A DNA stretch of 64,000 nt from Portunus trituberculatus. Its lineage: Eukaryota > Arthropoda > Malacostraca > Decapoda > Portunidae. Made by a program: the position numbers and the translations under genes. Under the pieces are notes generated by a model that did not search any database, was not told the origin of the DNA, and saw nothing but the letters and a program-made list of their open reading frames with translations. The stretch spans positions 37,048,039 to 37,112,038 of the forward strand of contig NC_059295.1 in the NCBI RefSeq assembly GCF_017591435.1, written 5' to 3'. Within the stretch, counting starts at the first letter, position 1; the number at the start of each line of letters is the position of its first letter. Below are positions 11,331 through 23,333 of the stretch, piece after piece.

Positions 11331-11656
11331 TTAAGCAGGACAGAGTTCTGTTAAAGAAAAATTTATTTTTATTCTGTGACATTAAGCAGGACAGGTTTCT
11401 GTTTAAGAAAGATATTTATTTTATTTTATTGATTTTGTTATTTTGCACAAAAAATAAATTGTTGAATAATTTGTTTTCTATGTATTCATATCACTCAGAA
11501 ACATGCATCTAATTAAATTCAGGTTCGAGTCAAATAGTTTAAAAATAGTTTCACACACAAAAAAAGGCTAAAAAAAATTCACCACGCCGGGAGGGGTGAA
11601 GGCAATCGGGTCAGCTGGCCCTGCCAACGAGGTGTCCCTTATTTATTTTTCAAGGA
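11331..11656. other. Interior of the hAT-like right end
   Basis: Two imperfect direct repeats around TTAAGCAGGACAG (11332 and 11382), each followed by a T- and A-rich stretch. No coding sequence. Confidence 0.4.
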
Positions 11657-11668
11657 GTTGGCAACCCT

Positions 11669-12139
11669 ACTACTACTATCTTTATCATCATTGCAAATCC
11701 ACCACTTCCATCATGGATTCAACTTGACCTTTACCAAGGAAGGCAGCTGAACATACCTATAGTCTATTATACTGTAGTAATTTGGATGGTATAGTAACAC
11801 GGGCCCGAAGTAGTCAGAAATGCTTTTACCTTATATCTAACAAAGATGATCACTTGGATTCTCAAGATTGTTTGTAACGATATGCAGACCTTGAAGATGT
11901 TAAAAAACCTTAAAAAATCCTTAAAATTCATGTAAATTAATCTATGAAATAGCATAGCCAAGTGACTTCAATGGCATAACTGGAGTCTTGAGTGGAAGGG
12001 GACTGATATAATACATGAAGAGCCGTTTCTGGGCAGGAGGGATAAGGTTATTTGATAATCTGGCCATAAACTGCGGTGAGTCTTGTGATCTTTGTTAATA
12101 ATTAGCAATTGGTAGAATTTCCTTTCTTTACTCATCTCT
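11669..12139. other. Intergenic, nothing recognised
   Basis: ACT-rich at its left edge, then AT-rich unique-looking sequence without a supportable exon on either strand. Confidence 0.4.
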
Positions 12140-12352
12140 TCATCCTAGAGTCCTGTCAAGGAAAAAAAAGGTCAAAGGTGTTTTAGGAAGAGATGAGATG
12201 TCTAGTTTACAGTTAAGATGACAAGTAGAAGACAGACTGAGGGTGTTCAGTGTTGAACAGGACACTTGAGTGTCACTGAAGAGGGGGATGGTTGTCTGGA
12301 ACAATAGAAGAATAGTTGAGTGAGCATTCTGCCTTGCACATTGAGATACCAC
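12140..12352 (-). pseudogene. LINE B RT C-terminal fragment
   Basis: The minus frame reads LFSDTQVSCSTLNTL... ...LNCKLDISSLPK, matching the segment after the RT active site of the LINE at 36050-39290 (there WKLHISSLAK). Truncated at both ends. Confidence 0.65.
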
Positions 12353-13047
12353 TAAATTTACTTCTATCTTGTAAGGTTGGCAGTACCATTTCCTTCAGCT
12401 GTTCTTCATATGTTAGGGCCTTTAGTTCTGGCACCATCTTTGTAGCAATCTTCTGTATCCTTTCTAATCTTCTTATATCCTTTTAGACCTCAGAGACCAC
12501 ACCACAGCCTTGGACGTATCACGCTTGTGATGCTTTTCTTTCATCTTATCTTTGTTCATGTATTGAAATGCCACGCTTATGTTAGTCAACATTTTATATG
12601 ATAATCCACATATCTTGCTTATGTGATTTTTGGGGCTCAAATTTTCCCGTATAATCACTCCCAGATCTTTTTCCTCTTTAGTCTTCATTATTTGTTCCTC
12701 TCCCATCAAATAGTTCCATACTTGTCTCCTTTTTTCTTTCCTAATTCCATTATGTGACATTTCTTTTCATTAAACTCCAATTTCCACTTCCTACTGCATT
12801 CATAGATCTTGTTTTTATCTTCCTGTAACAGCAAACAGTCATCCCTGGTTTTGATAACTCTTAGCAGCTTTGCATCATCAGCAAATAAATTTATTTATTT
12901 TATTTTATTTATTTATTTTTTTTTTACATTACAAGGGCACTGGCCAAGGGAAAACAAAGTGTTGGAAAAAAAAAAATCCCGCTGGTTGCCAGGCCCTGTT
13001 AAGAGGAAAGTAGAAAGAAAAACAAAAAATCTAAAAGGAGGGTCCAG

Positions 13048-15033
13048 TTAACGTAAGAGGTGTCTTGACACTCCTCTTTTGAAAGAGTTTAAGTCATAGG
13101 CAGGTGGAAATACAGACACAGGTAGAGAGTTCCAGAGTTTACCAGTGTAGGGAATGAAGGAGTGAAGATACTGGTTAACTCTTGCATTAGGAAGATGGAC
13201 AGAATAGGGATGAGAAGAAGTAGAGAGTCTTGTGCAGCGAGGCCGCAGGAGGGGAAGGCATGCAGTTAGCAAGTTCAGAAGAGCAGACAGCATGAAAACA
13301 GCGGTAGAAGACAGATAAAGATGCAACATTGCGGCGGTGACTTAAAGAATCAAGACAGTCAGTTAGAGGAGAAGAGTTGATAAGACGAAAAGCTTTAGAT
13401 TCCACCTTGTTTAGTAAAGCTGTGTGTGGATCCCCAGACATGAGAGCCATACTCCATACACGGGCGGATAAGGCCCTTGTACAGAGCAAGCAGCTGGGAG
13501 GGAGAAAAATGGACGAAGACGCCATAGGACACCTAACTTCTTGGAAGCTGATTTAGCAAGAGTAGAGATGTGAAATTTCCAGTTTAGATTTTTAGTGAAG
13601 GATAGACCGAGTGTGTTTAATGTAGAGGAGAGGGAAGTTGAGTGTTATTGAAGAAGAGAGGATAGTTGTCTGGAAGGTTATGTCGAGTAGATAGTTGTAG
13701 AAATTGAGTTTTGAGGCATTGAACAAAACCAGGTTTTCTCTGCCCCAATCAGAAACAAGTGAAAGATCAGAAGTTAGGCGTCCTATAGCATCTCGCCTTG
13801 AGTCATTTAATTGTTGTTGGGTTGGGCGTCTGTTGAACGCTGTTGAATAATGCAGGGTGGTATCATCAGCATAGGAGTGGATAGGGCATTGAGTCAGATT
13901 TAGGAGATCATTGATGAATAATAGAAAGAGAGTGGGTGATAGGACAGAACCCTGTGGAACACCACTGTTGATAGTTTTAGGGAAGAACAGTGACCGTCTA
14001 CTACAGCAGCAATAGAACGATCGGAAAGGAAACTGGAGATGAAGGTACAGAGAAGGATAGAATCCGTAGGAGGGTAGTTTAGAAATTAAAGATTTGTGCC
14101 AGACTCTATCGAAGGCTTTCGATATGTCAAGGCCGACAGCAAAGGTTTCACCGAAGTCCCTAAAGAGGATGACCAAGATTCAGTTAGGAAAGTAAGAAGA
14201 TCACCAGTAGATCTGCCTTTACGGAAACCATACTGGCAATCAGAGAGAAGGTTGTGAGCTGATAGATGCCTCATTATCTTCCTATTAAGGATAGACTCAA
14301 AGGCTTTAGAAAGGCAGGAAATCAAAGCTATAGGGCGGTAGTTAGAAGGATTGGAGTGGTCACCTTTTTAGGGACAGGTTGAATGTGAGCAAACTTCCAG
14401 CAAGAAGGATAAATAGAAGTAGAGACACAGATGAAAGAGTTTGACCAGGCAGTGAGCGAGTTCAGAAGCACAGTTTTGAGAACAACAGGAGGGACTCCAT
14501 CCGGACCGTAAGCCTTCCGAGAATCAAGGCCAGAGAGGGCCAGGAAAACGTCTTTATAAAGAATTTTAATTTTAGGGATGAAGTAGTCAGAGGGTGGAGG
14601 AGTAGGAGGAATATGCCCAGAATCATCCAAAGTTGAGTTGGTAGCAAAGGTTTGAGCGAAGAGTTCAGCTTTAGAAAAGAAGAGACAGCTGTAGAGCCAT
14701 CTGGATGAAGTAAAGGAGGGAAAGACGAAGAAGTAAAGTTGTTAGAGATATTATTGGCTAGATGCCAGAAATCTCGAGAGGAGTTAGAATTGGAAAGACT
14801 TTGACATTTTCTATTGATGAAAGAGTTTTAGTAAGTTGGAGAATAGATTTGGCATGATTACGGGCAGAAATATATAGGGCATGAGTTTCAGCAGTTGGAT
14901 GGCTACGGAACCGTTTGTGAGCCGCCTCTCTATCATTGACAGCACGAGAACAAGCAGAGTTAAACCAAGGCTTTTTAGCTTTAGGGTTAGAGAAAGTATG
15001 AGGAATGTATAGCTCCATGCCAGAGATAATCAC
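13048..15033 (-). pseudogene. LINE B1 reverse transcriptase, broken
   Basis: Frames 15033-14758, 14630-14328, 14325-14086, 14176-13592, 13525-13187 and 13329-13048 together cover the linker, RT palm with SYADDTTLHY (about 13870) and the C-terminal domain ending in LLR. At least four frameshifts are needed to join them, so the copy is dead. The order and spacing match the plus copy. Confidence 0.75.
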
Positions 15034-15038
15034 CTCTG

Positions 15039-15706
15039 TTATGCGCTCGGCACAAAGAGAAGGATCTCTGACATGAAAACAATAATCATCCCAAGGAAAT
15101 CAGAATAGTACTGCCTTAGTTCCTCCCACTTAGCAGAGTTAAAATGCCAGAAGCACCTCCGCTTAGGCGGGTCCTGAGGCTGCACTGGAGTGATAGAACT
15201 GGTAACGGAAATTAGATTGTGGTCGGAGGAGCCCAACGGAGAGGAAAGTTTAACAGAGTAAGCAGAAGGGTTGGAGGTTAGGAAAAGATCAAGAATGTTG
15301 GGCGTGTCTCCAAGGCGGTCAGGAATACGGGTAGGGAACTTCACTAGCTGCTCTAGGTCATGAAGGATAGCAAAGTTGAAGGTTTGTTCACCAGGTTGGT
15401 CAGTGAAAGAAGATGAAAGCCAAAGCTGGTGGTGAACATTGAAATCTAAAATGGAGATCTCAGCAAAGGAAAGTGAGATAAGATGTGCTCCACCTTGGAA
15501 GTCAAATAGTCAAAGAATTTTACATAGTCAGAGGAATTAGGTGAGAGGTATACAGCACAGATGAATTTAGTTAGAGAGTGACATTGAAGTCTTAGCCAGA
15601 TGGTAGAAAATTCTGAAGATTCAAGATTGTGGGCACGAGAGCAAGTGGTGTCGTTACGCACGTATGCGCAACATCCAGCTTTGGATTGAAAATGAGGATA
15701 GAGCAA
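15039..15706 (-). pseudogene. LINE B1 endonuclease remnant
   Basis: Minus frames 15706-15446 and 15344-15039: SKAGCCAYVRNDTTCSRAHN, FICAVYLSPNSSDYVKFF, RIPDRLGDTPNILDLFLTSN and SSDHNLISVTSS. The catalytic SDH is present, and a frameshift separates the two blocks. Confidence 0.7.
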
Positions 15707-16404
15707 GTAGGAGGAACAGAAAAGGGCTGCTGTCAGTAGTCACAGACAACTGTGTTTCGGTTAGGAAGAGAAGATGAGGTTTAGTAGAGGAGAGGTGGTG
15801 TTCCACAGATTGAAAATTAGAACGAAGGCCACGAATGTTGCAGAAATTGATAGTGAAAGTATTAGATGAAGTGTCAAGACACCCAAGGTCGACAGCAGAG
15901 GGCAGTCCGACCTGGGGACATTTATGGTCCCCTCCCCAGAGGGGGACTCCGAGGCAGGGCGTGGTGAAGCCATTATTAAATTTTGATTTGAAGAGAGTGT
16001 AAAAGTGTAAGGTGTTGTAGTGTAGTGTAGGAAGTAGTAGAAGTTGTCTTTAGAGGGCAGGCTGCAGCTGCTCAATTGTATAAATGAGACCACAAAGGGA
16101 ACCGGGAAGAGAGGACACGGGGAATCACTCAGTCTGCAGCACTGCCTACATCCCCGTAAGTACCTCTCCTGGAGTATTCCACCGGGCGGCAGGTGACTAC
16201 TGTTTACTGCAATGTGAATGTCATTTACATAAATGTGAAACATAATGGGGGCTAACACTGTGGCACTCTGCTTGTTACTTTACCCCAAGATGAGTATGTA
16301 TCTCTGATCACAGTTCTCATTTCCCTATCGTTCAAATAATCTCTTGTCCATTCGAGCAAAGTTCCTTGCAGTCCTCCTATGTTCTCTAGTTTCCAAAGTA
16401 GTCT

Positions 16405-17058
16405 TCAATGAGGGATTTTATCAAAGGTCTTCTTAATATCCAGGTATACTGTGTCCACCCATCCATCTCTGTTTTCAAGTCCTGCAATTGCTAACTCTTG
16501 AGTAGAAGTTAAATAAATTTGATACACATTACCTCCCTGTCCTAAACCCAAATTGTCTGTTCGATATGGCTTGCTCCTCAGGACACTTGTAAGTAACACT
16601 GGTCTGTAGCTTAATGATCCAGTTGCCTTTCCTCCTTTAAATATCAGTATTACGTTGTCTCTCTTCCATTCTAGTGGAACTTTCCCTTCATTTATTGAAC
16701 TTTTAATTATTTCCCAAATTGGATCCAGTAGTTGCTCTTTACATTCTTTTAACAACCAGCCTGATACACCATCTGGCCCCATTGCTCTTCTGACATCCAA
16801 CTTATCCAGTAATCTTCCAATATCCTCTTTGTGCATTGCAATCTCCCATAATCCTTGCCAATGCATTGTCCTATTAGGTTCTGTGAAATCTTTTGTAGTT
16901 AACATTGTTTTGAAGCTCTCATTCATTACTTCACACATTTCCTTCTCTGTTTGGTATGTCTTCCCTTCTTTAATATTTTTTTCAATTGTTTCCTTGTTCT
17001 TTGTTTTACCGTTTATAAACTTGTACAAAAGTTTGGGTTTGTCTTTGCTTTTATTCAC
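16405..17058 (-). pseudogene. LINE A1 reverse transcriptase, N-terminal half
   Basis: 217 codons: KLLYKFINGKTKNKE, MGPDGVSGWLLKEC, VPLEWKRDNVILIFKGG, SLSYRPVLLTSVL and DGWVDTVYLDIKKTFDKIPH. These are RT blocks 0 to 3. A frameshift then leads to the SVLAPIMFHIYVNDI block at 16260-16200, where LINE B1 interrupts. Confidence 0.75.
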
Positions 17059-17373
17059 TACATCTTTCTCAAAGTTTCTTTCTTCCTCTCTCCTTACTCC
17101 AATATATTCATTTTTGGCATCTTTGTACTGCCATATGTTATATTCATTTCTCTGCTTTATGAGTTTCTTCCACGCTTTACCTTTTGCCTTTTTTGTTTGT
17201 ATGCATCTAGCATTGTACCAGGCATGTATATTTTCTTAACTCTATAAACAGGTACAAGTTTTTTTTACTCCTTCATTATATTTCAGTAAGAATGTCATAT
17301 TTCCCTTCTAGCTACTGTCTTTCTGTACATAATATTTCTCCACTCAATATCATCAAAATAGATCCTTAATTTT

Positions 17374-18328
17374 TTAAAATCCACTCTTACATAATTTAAT
17401 CTCTCCTTTATAGTCATCTCTGTAACTTATTCCATCTTCCTCCTGAATGTGCATCTCTAATGTCACATGATCACTTTTCCCCATTGGACTAATCAAGGTA
17501 TTGATTAGTCCCTTGTACCTTGTTGATTCCTCCACCCACTGATCCATTGTATTAACCATAGTCAACAGTAACATTTTCTCACTCCACTGCCCAGCATTAT
17601 CTATTACTTCTATCTCTTTCCAGTTTACTTTTTTGCTGTTAAAGTCTCCAACTAAAAGTATTCTTCTATCTCCTCTTATCATATTATCTAGGCACTTTAT
17701 CACCTCTCTTTGCATATATTTATGTTCTTCTGTTCCCAATGTATTAGTCTTTGGTGGAACATATGTAACTATAATTTTTCTTTTCTTCAATTCCTGTTTT
17801 GATTGTTACTCCCATTAATTCCGCTTTGTCCTCTCCATATTGCACATCCTCCACATATATATTATCACAAACCATTCTTAGCACTCCTCCTCCCCCTTTA
17901 TCCTTCTTGTCTCTCCTCCAGGTATTATATGGCTCCTCTTTAAAGTTAACATAGATCTCTTCTCTAAGTTTTGTTTCAATGATGCAGATTACATCTAGCT
18001 TTTTCTCTTTCAAATAATCCCTAACCTCCAACATGCTTGATAACAACCCATCTATGTTAGTATAAGTCACTCTTAATTTCTTGCCTCCTCCACGACTTCC
18101 TCTTTCTTTTGTAGGTACCACTTCTTTAGTCTCATATCCAGAACCCTCCAGTAAAAATTCTTCTTCTCTATATGTGTCCTTTTCTCGTTTTTTTTCCTTA
18201 GCTTCACTTCTTAGCACTTTCTCCTTTTCACTCTCCTCTAGGTTCATATCTCTTTTTATCCATATATCCTTGTGTTCAGTATCATTGGCCAGCTTTCTCT
18301 TCCTATCCATAATTTCTTCTACTGCCAC
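17374..18328 (-). pseudogene. LINE A1 endonuclease domain
   Basis: Two frames (18328-17744 and 17790-17374). Motifs in order: YTNIDGLLSSMLEVRDYL, ICIIETKL (the catalytic Glu), GGGVLRM, VGDFNSK (Asp/Asn pair) and KSDHVTLEM (the terminal Asp-His). This is the AP-endonuclease-like domain that nicks target DNA. One frameshift lies near 17760. Confidence 0.75.
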
Positions 18329-18582
18329 TTGGGATCCATTCTCACTTTCATTGGTCTCCTACCCCCTTCAATGTATCTTCCTAGCCTGATCACTTCCTCC
18401 ACCTCCTGGTCTAGTTCTTGTGTGCTGTCCTGTACTTGTTTGATAATAGTTTTGGCCAATTCTCTCTCTTCACATTCTCTCGTGAATTTATTTGGATTTT
18501 CTTTTCCTTCATCCCAAAAATCACATAGCTTTTTTTCTTGTCCACTGTATCCCGCACCAGATCTTCTTTCTCTTTAATTACT

Positions 18583-19117
18583 TCAATTACAGAGATTTTT
18601 GTGTTTTCCTGAATTTGTCTCTTTACAACCTCCGAAAATTAATTTTTCCTCTTCTTGTTCCTGCTTCCATTCATCTTGTAGTTCCTTCAGTTTGTTTTCA
18701 CCCAATCCACCTTCTATCCTGTCCACAATCCCATCCTGTACTTTAACCTGTAATTTCCTTGAGGAGTTTTCGTTGTCTTGACATGTGGCTTTTAGTATGT
18801 CATCTTGTTTCTTTATTTCTTGTATATCTTCTTTTAATCCCTGATTAATTGCACTGACCTTCTCACATTCTACCAATATCAACTTCAGCTCTGTGTTTTC
18901 CGTTGTCAGTCGGTCGATCCTGTTTGTCCATTAGACTCGACATCACTTCCTTCATATACCTTAATTCCCTTTCTATGTTGATCAGCCTTCTCATACTACC
19001 TCGTTTGTCCTTGAATCCAAAAAAATCCTTGTCCATAATATCATCAGTTAGTTTTCCTACAGGAGTTTCAATGTACCGTTGGTTTTCACACAATGGCGTA
19101 TGTTTTGATACCGTCAT
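18583..19117 (-). pseudogene. LINE A1 ORF1, coiled coil
   Basis: Two overlapping minus frames (19117-18863 and 18882-18583) give a highly charged protein rich in Lys, Glu and Asp with heptad-like spacing (MKEVMSSLMDKQ...). RNA-binding chaperone-type ORF1 products of this LINE group are similar; no zinc knuckle is seen. Confidence 0.55.
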
Positions 19118-19165
19118 ATGTCTGGCAGCACTACTCTGGTCTGTTCCATCTCTCTCTTGTTCTTT

Positions 19166-19168
<3 letters not shown>

Positions 19169-19246
<78 letters not shown>
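19169..19246. repeat. (TA)n microsatellite
   Basis: Pure TA tract immediately 5' of LINE A1 (which reads leftwards). Confidence 0.95.
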
Positions 19247-19247
<1 letters not shown>

Positions 19248-19448
19248 GATCCAAAACTTATCTAATATGGAGACAGGAGAACCTATGACCCCCTCCCCCC
19301 CTTCACATACATCTAGGCCAGTCTCAGGCTCCTGTTGTAGCTTTTCCCTGTGAGTTGCTCAAATACATCCAATCGGTACGATCAGCCAGGAGTATGTGTG
19401 TATTTACCTAATTGTATTTACCTAATTATAACATACGGGAAAAGAGCT
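19247..19448. other. Scraps of LINE ends between microsatellites
   Basis: Contains ATATGGAGACAGGAG (a LINE 3'-end word, plus sense) at about 19265 and TATTTACCTAATTGTA (the same family, minus sense) at about 19401-19429. No gene. Confidence 0.45.
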
Positions 19449-19454
19449 GTGTGT

Positions 19455-19527
<73 letters not shown>
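19449..19527. repeat. (GT)n tract at the 3' end of LINE C1
   Basis: On the LINE's own strand this is (AC)n directly following TAAATAC. It is the LINE tail rather than an independent repeat. Confidence 0.9.
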
Positions 19528-19528
<1 letters not shown>

Positions 19529-19566
19529 TTACCTAATTTACCTAATTGTAACATATGGAAAAGGAG

Positions 19567-21266
19567 CTATGCTCGTACTGTCCCGTCTCCATATCTACTA
19601 ATGTCCAGCTTTTTCTTAAAATCATCAATATTCCTTGCGTTGACCACTTCCACGTCTAAACTATTCCATGCTTCCACCCTTCTATGAGGGAAGCTATATT
19701 TTTTCACATCTCTCCTATAAGTGGCCATTTTAGTTTTTCCCATGCCCTCTCGACACTCTTTCATTCCACATACACAGATCTTCCCTATCCATTTTTTCCA
19801 TGCCAATCATCACTCTGTATATTGCTATCAGGTCTCCCCTTTCTCTTCTGTTTTCCAGGGTCGGAAGTTGCATTCTGTTCAGTCTGTCTTCATAAGTCAA
19901 ATCTCTTAAGTCAGGCACCATTTTTGTTGCAGCCCTCTGTACTTTCTCTAGTTTCCTTATGTGTTTCTTTAAGTTCGAGCCCACTGTATTGTTGCATATT
20001 CAAGCCTTGGTCTTATCATTGCAGTAATTATTTTCTTCATCATTTCTTCATCTAAATATACGAACGCCACTCTTATGTTCCTCAATAAGTTCAATACTTC
20101 TCCAATTATTTTGTTTATATGTCTCTCTGGCGATAGGTCATTGGTAATTGTCACCCCAAGGTCTTTTTCTTCATGACTGGTTTTATGTCTTCATTTCCTA
20201 TCTTGTACATACTCCTGATTCTTCTTTCACTCTTGCCAAACTCTAATTTCTTGCATTTTGTCGTGTTGAACTCCATTTGCCATGTACAGCTCCATTTCCA
20301 TATTCTGTCCAAGTCTTCCTGGAGTAGTTCGCAATCTTTGTCACATCTCACTTTTCTTAACAATTTTGCATCGTCTGCAAATAGGCTCACATAACTGGAC
20401 ACCCCATCCACCATGTCATTTATGTAGACTGCAAACATTACTGGTGCCAACACTGATCCCTGTGGAACTCCACTCTCCACCAAGCCCCATTCTGATGGTC
20501 TGTCCTTAATTATTGTTCTCATTTCTCTTCCTACCAAAAGTCTTCCATCCATTTTAGTAAACTGCCATGCACTCCTCCTACCATTTCAAGTTTCCAGATC
20601 AGTCTCCGGTGTGGTACCTTATCAAAGGCCTTTTTTAAATCCAGATATATTCCATCAGCCCAACCATCTCTTTCCTGTATTACATCTATCACCCTCGAAT
20701 AGTAACATATCAGGTTTGTCGTGCATGAACGCCCTTTTCTAAAACCAAATTGACACTCACAAAGTATGTCATTTTCTCCAAGAAGTCTGTCCATCTATTC
20801 TTCACCACCCTCTCACACATCTTAGCTACCACACTTGTAAGTGACACTGGTCTATAGTTCAATGGGTCTCTCTTGTTACCTGATTTATAAATTGGGACAA
20901 TGTTAGCTCTTTTCCAGTCTTGGGGCACTACACCTTCCCTTAATGAGGCATCAATTACTTCACAAACTTTTTCTGCCAGTTGCTCCTGCATTCTCTTAAA
21001 ATCCATCCTGATACCCCATCAGGTCCCACAGCTTTTCTCACTTCTAAACTCCCCATCATATTCTTGATCTCCTCCACAGTTACTTGAAACTCCTTCATAA
21101 TCCCTTTCTGTTCCATTACCAGTGGTTTGTCAAAAGCAGTCTCCTTTGTGAATACCTTCCGAAAGCATCCATTCATAGCCTCTGCCATTTCCCTGGGATC
21201 CTCACTGCAAACTCCATTTACTTCTAAACTTTCAATACTTTCTCTATTTTTGATGTTGTTGTTCAC
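19567..21266 (-). pseudogene. LINE C1 reverse transcriptase and C-terminal domain
   Basis: Frames 21266-20955, 21006-20710, 20794-20531, 20552-20151, 20154-19969, 19984-19730 and 19806-19567. Motifs: VGPDGVSGWILREC, DPLNYRPVSLTSVV, GFRKGRSCTTNLICYYS, DLKKAFDKVPHRR, SGVPQGSVLAPVMFAVYIND, SLFADDAKLLRKV and DLGVTITNDLSPERHI. It carries a one-base deletion just after LRECR (about 20994) that is also in C2. Confidence 0.8.
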
Positions 21267-21536
21267 ATGTCTGTAAAAAGCCTTGGTTGGTCTTTACATT
21301 TATCAATTATATCCTTTTCTTGTTTCTTTCTTTCTTCTCTTCTAATCAACACATATTCATTTCTTGCTCTTTTGTAACTTTCCCACTGCTTAATCCGTCT
21401 TTTCCTTCTCCACCTCTTCCATGCATCCTCTTTTCTTGTTCTAGCCTTTTCACATCTATCGTTAAACCAGTCCTGCTTTCCAACTTCTCTATGTTGTCTT
21501 ATTGGTACAAATTTTTCTCACCTTCTTTGTATATTT

Positions 21537-22420
21537 TTATAAATTCCTTCCACTTTTCATTTGCTCCTTAGCACTCTTGAATTTCATCCAATTTGTCTCT
21601 TGAAAGAATTTCTTTAGGTTTCCAAAATCTGTCTTGGCATAATTCCATCTTCCCACTTTATATTCTTCATTTCTTCTAGATTTCTCTTCATCTATCACCT
21701 TGAACTCCAAAACTGCATGATCACTCTTTGCTAAAGGGCACTCCACCCTCATCTCCTCAATGACCATTGGCTCTGTACTAAAGACCAAGTCCAGTCTTGA
21801 CGATGCTCCCTCTCCTCCAAACCTAGTATCTTCTTTGACCCACTGAGTTAACACATTTTCCATTGCCAGTGTCAATAGTGTATTTCCCATGTTGTCTCTG
21901 ATCCTCCATTGACCAGTCCTCCCAACACACCTCTTTACAATTAAAATCTCCCATCATTATAGTTCGTTCACAGCCACCCAACATTTCTTCCAGACATGTT
22001 CCTGTATCTCTTATCATTTCTTCATATTCCTGTACTGACCATGCATTTGTCTTAGGTGGTACGTACACCACTATGTAGTGCCTCTTTTTCCTTCATTAGT
22101 TTCTGCTCTGATCTTTAGCACTTCTGCCTTTCCCATACCTTCTTTCACTTGATCCACCTTTATATCTTTTTAACCAGCAACATCACTCCTCCTCCCATCT
22201 TACCTACTCTATTTCTTTTCCAAACATTATATTTCCCTTCTCCAACCATCATCAGGTCTTCTCCCTCTCTCAGTTTTGTTTCAGTAAGACCCACAATATC
22301 TGGGTTCTTATCCCTCAAGTAATCGTTGAGTTCTAAAATCCCCGATATCACTCCATTTATGTTGGAATACATTACATTCCGCTCATACGTAAGTTTCTTT
22401 AGTCCTTTCTTACTGTACTT
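21537..22420 (-). pseudogene. LINE C1 endonuclease domain
   Basis: Frames 22495-22160, 22071-21823 and 21890-21537: MYSNINGVISGILELNDYL, GLTETKLREG (catalytic Glu), GGGVMLLV, YVPPKTNAWS, MMGDFNCKEV and LAKSDHAVLEFK (Asp-His). All active-site motifs are present, but the frame is broken twice. Confidence 0.75.
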
Positions 22421-22449
22421 TTCTGGGTTATGAACCACTTCCTCAGTCT

Positions 22450-22451
<2 letters not shown>

Positions 22452-22490
<39 letters not shown>
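22452..22490. repeat. (GT)n tract
   Basis: Lies between LINE C1 and the 3' end of SINE A1 (minus sense); on that strand it is the SINE's (AC)n tail. Confidence 0.9.
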
Positions 22491-22492
<2 letters not shown>

Positions 22493-22744
22493 CACTGTTT
22501 GATCTGCTGCAGTCTCTGACGAGACAGCCAGACATTACCCTACGGAACGAGCTCAGAGCTCATTATTTCCAATCTTCGGATAGGCCTGAGACCAGGCACA
22601 CACCACACACTGGGACAACAAGGTCACAACTCCTCGATTTACATCCCATACCTACTCGCTGCTAGGTGAACAGGGGCTACACGTGAAAGGAGACACACCC
22701 AAATATCTCCACCCGGCCAGGGAATCGAACCCCGGTCCTCTGGC

Positions 22745-22745
<1 letters not shown>
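22491..22745 (-). mobile_element. tRNA-derived SINE, family A, copy 1
   Basis: On the minus strand the 5' part ends GACCGGGGTTCGATTCCCTGG, a Pol III B box in tRNA-like context, followed by about 215 bp of unrelated body ending CAGATCAAACAGTGAA and an (AC)n tail. The tRNA-like A box is missing here (5' truncated by (GT)n at 22746). A second body copy is at 45726-45950, and a head with A and B boxes is at 62318-62384. Confidence 0.75.
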
Positions 22746-22788
<43 letters not shown>

Positions 22789-23038
22789 TTACCTAGTTGT
22801 AGTTTTACAGGGCTGAGGGCTTACGCTCGTGTGGCCCCGTCTCCATATCTACACTTATCCAATTTTTCTTTAAAACTATGCACACTCGGTGCTGACACCA
22901 TTTCTTCACTCAAACTGTTCCAAGTTTCAACACATCTTTGCGGGAAACTATATTTTTTAACATCTCTCAGACATCTTCCCTTCCTCAGTTTTTTACTACG
23001 TGATCTTGTGCTTTGAATATCATATTCTTCTCTCAGGC

Positions 23039-23070
<32 letters not shown>

Positions 23071-23275
23071 CTGTGTGTGTGTATTTACCTAGTTGTAGTT
23101 TTACAGGGCTGAGGGCTTACGCTCGTGTGGCCCCGTCTCCATATCTACACTTATCCAATTTTTCTTTAAAACTATGCACACTCGGTGCTGACACCATTTC
23201 TTCACTCAAACTGTTCCCTTCTCAGTTTTTTACTACGTGATCTTGTGCTTTGAATATCATATTCTTCTCTCAGGC

Positions 23276-23321
<46 letters not shown>

Positions 23322-23332
23322 CTGTGTGTGTG
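22746..23332 (-). repeat. Tandem LINE 3'-end units separated by (GT)n
   Basis: Units at 22787-23038 and 23083-23276, followed by a third at 23334 onward. Each opens TATTTACCTAGTTGTAG after a (GT)n block and ends ATATCATATTCTTCTCTCAGG. Units 1 and 3 are nearly identical over about 240 bp. Unit 2 lacks an internal stretch of about 60 bp between CTGTTCC and CTTCTCAG. This is a small satellite built from the last part of a CR1/L2-group LINE plus its microsatellite. Confidence 0.85.
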
Positions 23333-23333
23333 T

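Larger units (their letters stand above)
12890..16196 (-). mobile_element. APE-type LINE, family B, copy B1
   Basis: Nearly full-length element inserted in LINE A1. Its 3' end (12890-12930) is an A-rich tail with TAAA/TAAAA units. Its left-hand text reads, from 15706 leftwards, endonuclease, RT and a C-terminal tail. It differs from the CR1/L2 group: the RT reads VPQGSVLSPTLFLLFINDLL and YADDTTLH, as in Jockey-superfamily LINEs. A second copy on the plus strand is at 36050-39290. Confidence 0.8.
12360..19165 (-). mobile_element. CR1/L2-group LINE copy A1, split by LINE B1
   Basis: Reading right to left: coiled-coil ORF1 (19117-18583), APE-type endonuclease (18328-17374), RT fingers and palm (17058-16197), then a 3.3-kb LINE B insertion, then the rest of the RT from the ADDAK box (12889-12360). 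The flanking fragments join in protein sense at ...IHIAVNS | NLFADDAKLL. Several frameshifts make it inactive. The clade is inferred from motifs such as YRPV.LTSV, KAFDKVPH-type and KDLGVII. Confidence 0.8.
19528..22451 (-). mobile_element. CR1/L2-group LINE copy C1, 5' truncated
   Basis: Minus strand, from the endonuclease start (about 22447) to the 3' end with TAAATAC and (AC)n. It is nearly identical, base for base, to 45971-48890 (C2) across about 2.9 kb, with only scattered single-base and 1-nt indel differences. It stops abruptly at (GT)n at 22452, where C2 continues into ORF1. Confidence 0.85.

Noticed and set aside
16655..17239. Long plus-strand frames opposite LINE A1, C1 and C2 (also 19684-20055, 21287-21571, 29625-29903)
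   Set aside because: Antisense shadows of purine-rich LINE coding sequence; Ser/Leu/Phe-rich with no family resemblance. The minus-strand frames carry the RT and endonuclease motifs.
22453..22665. CRISPR-like array in the spaced (GT)n units at 22452-23332
   Set aside because: The repeats are dinucleotide runs and the spacers are copies of one LINE 3' end. The genome is eukaryotic.
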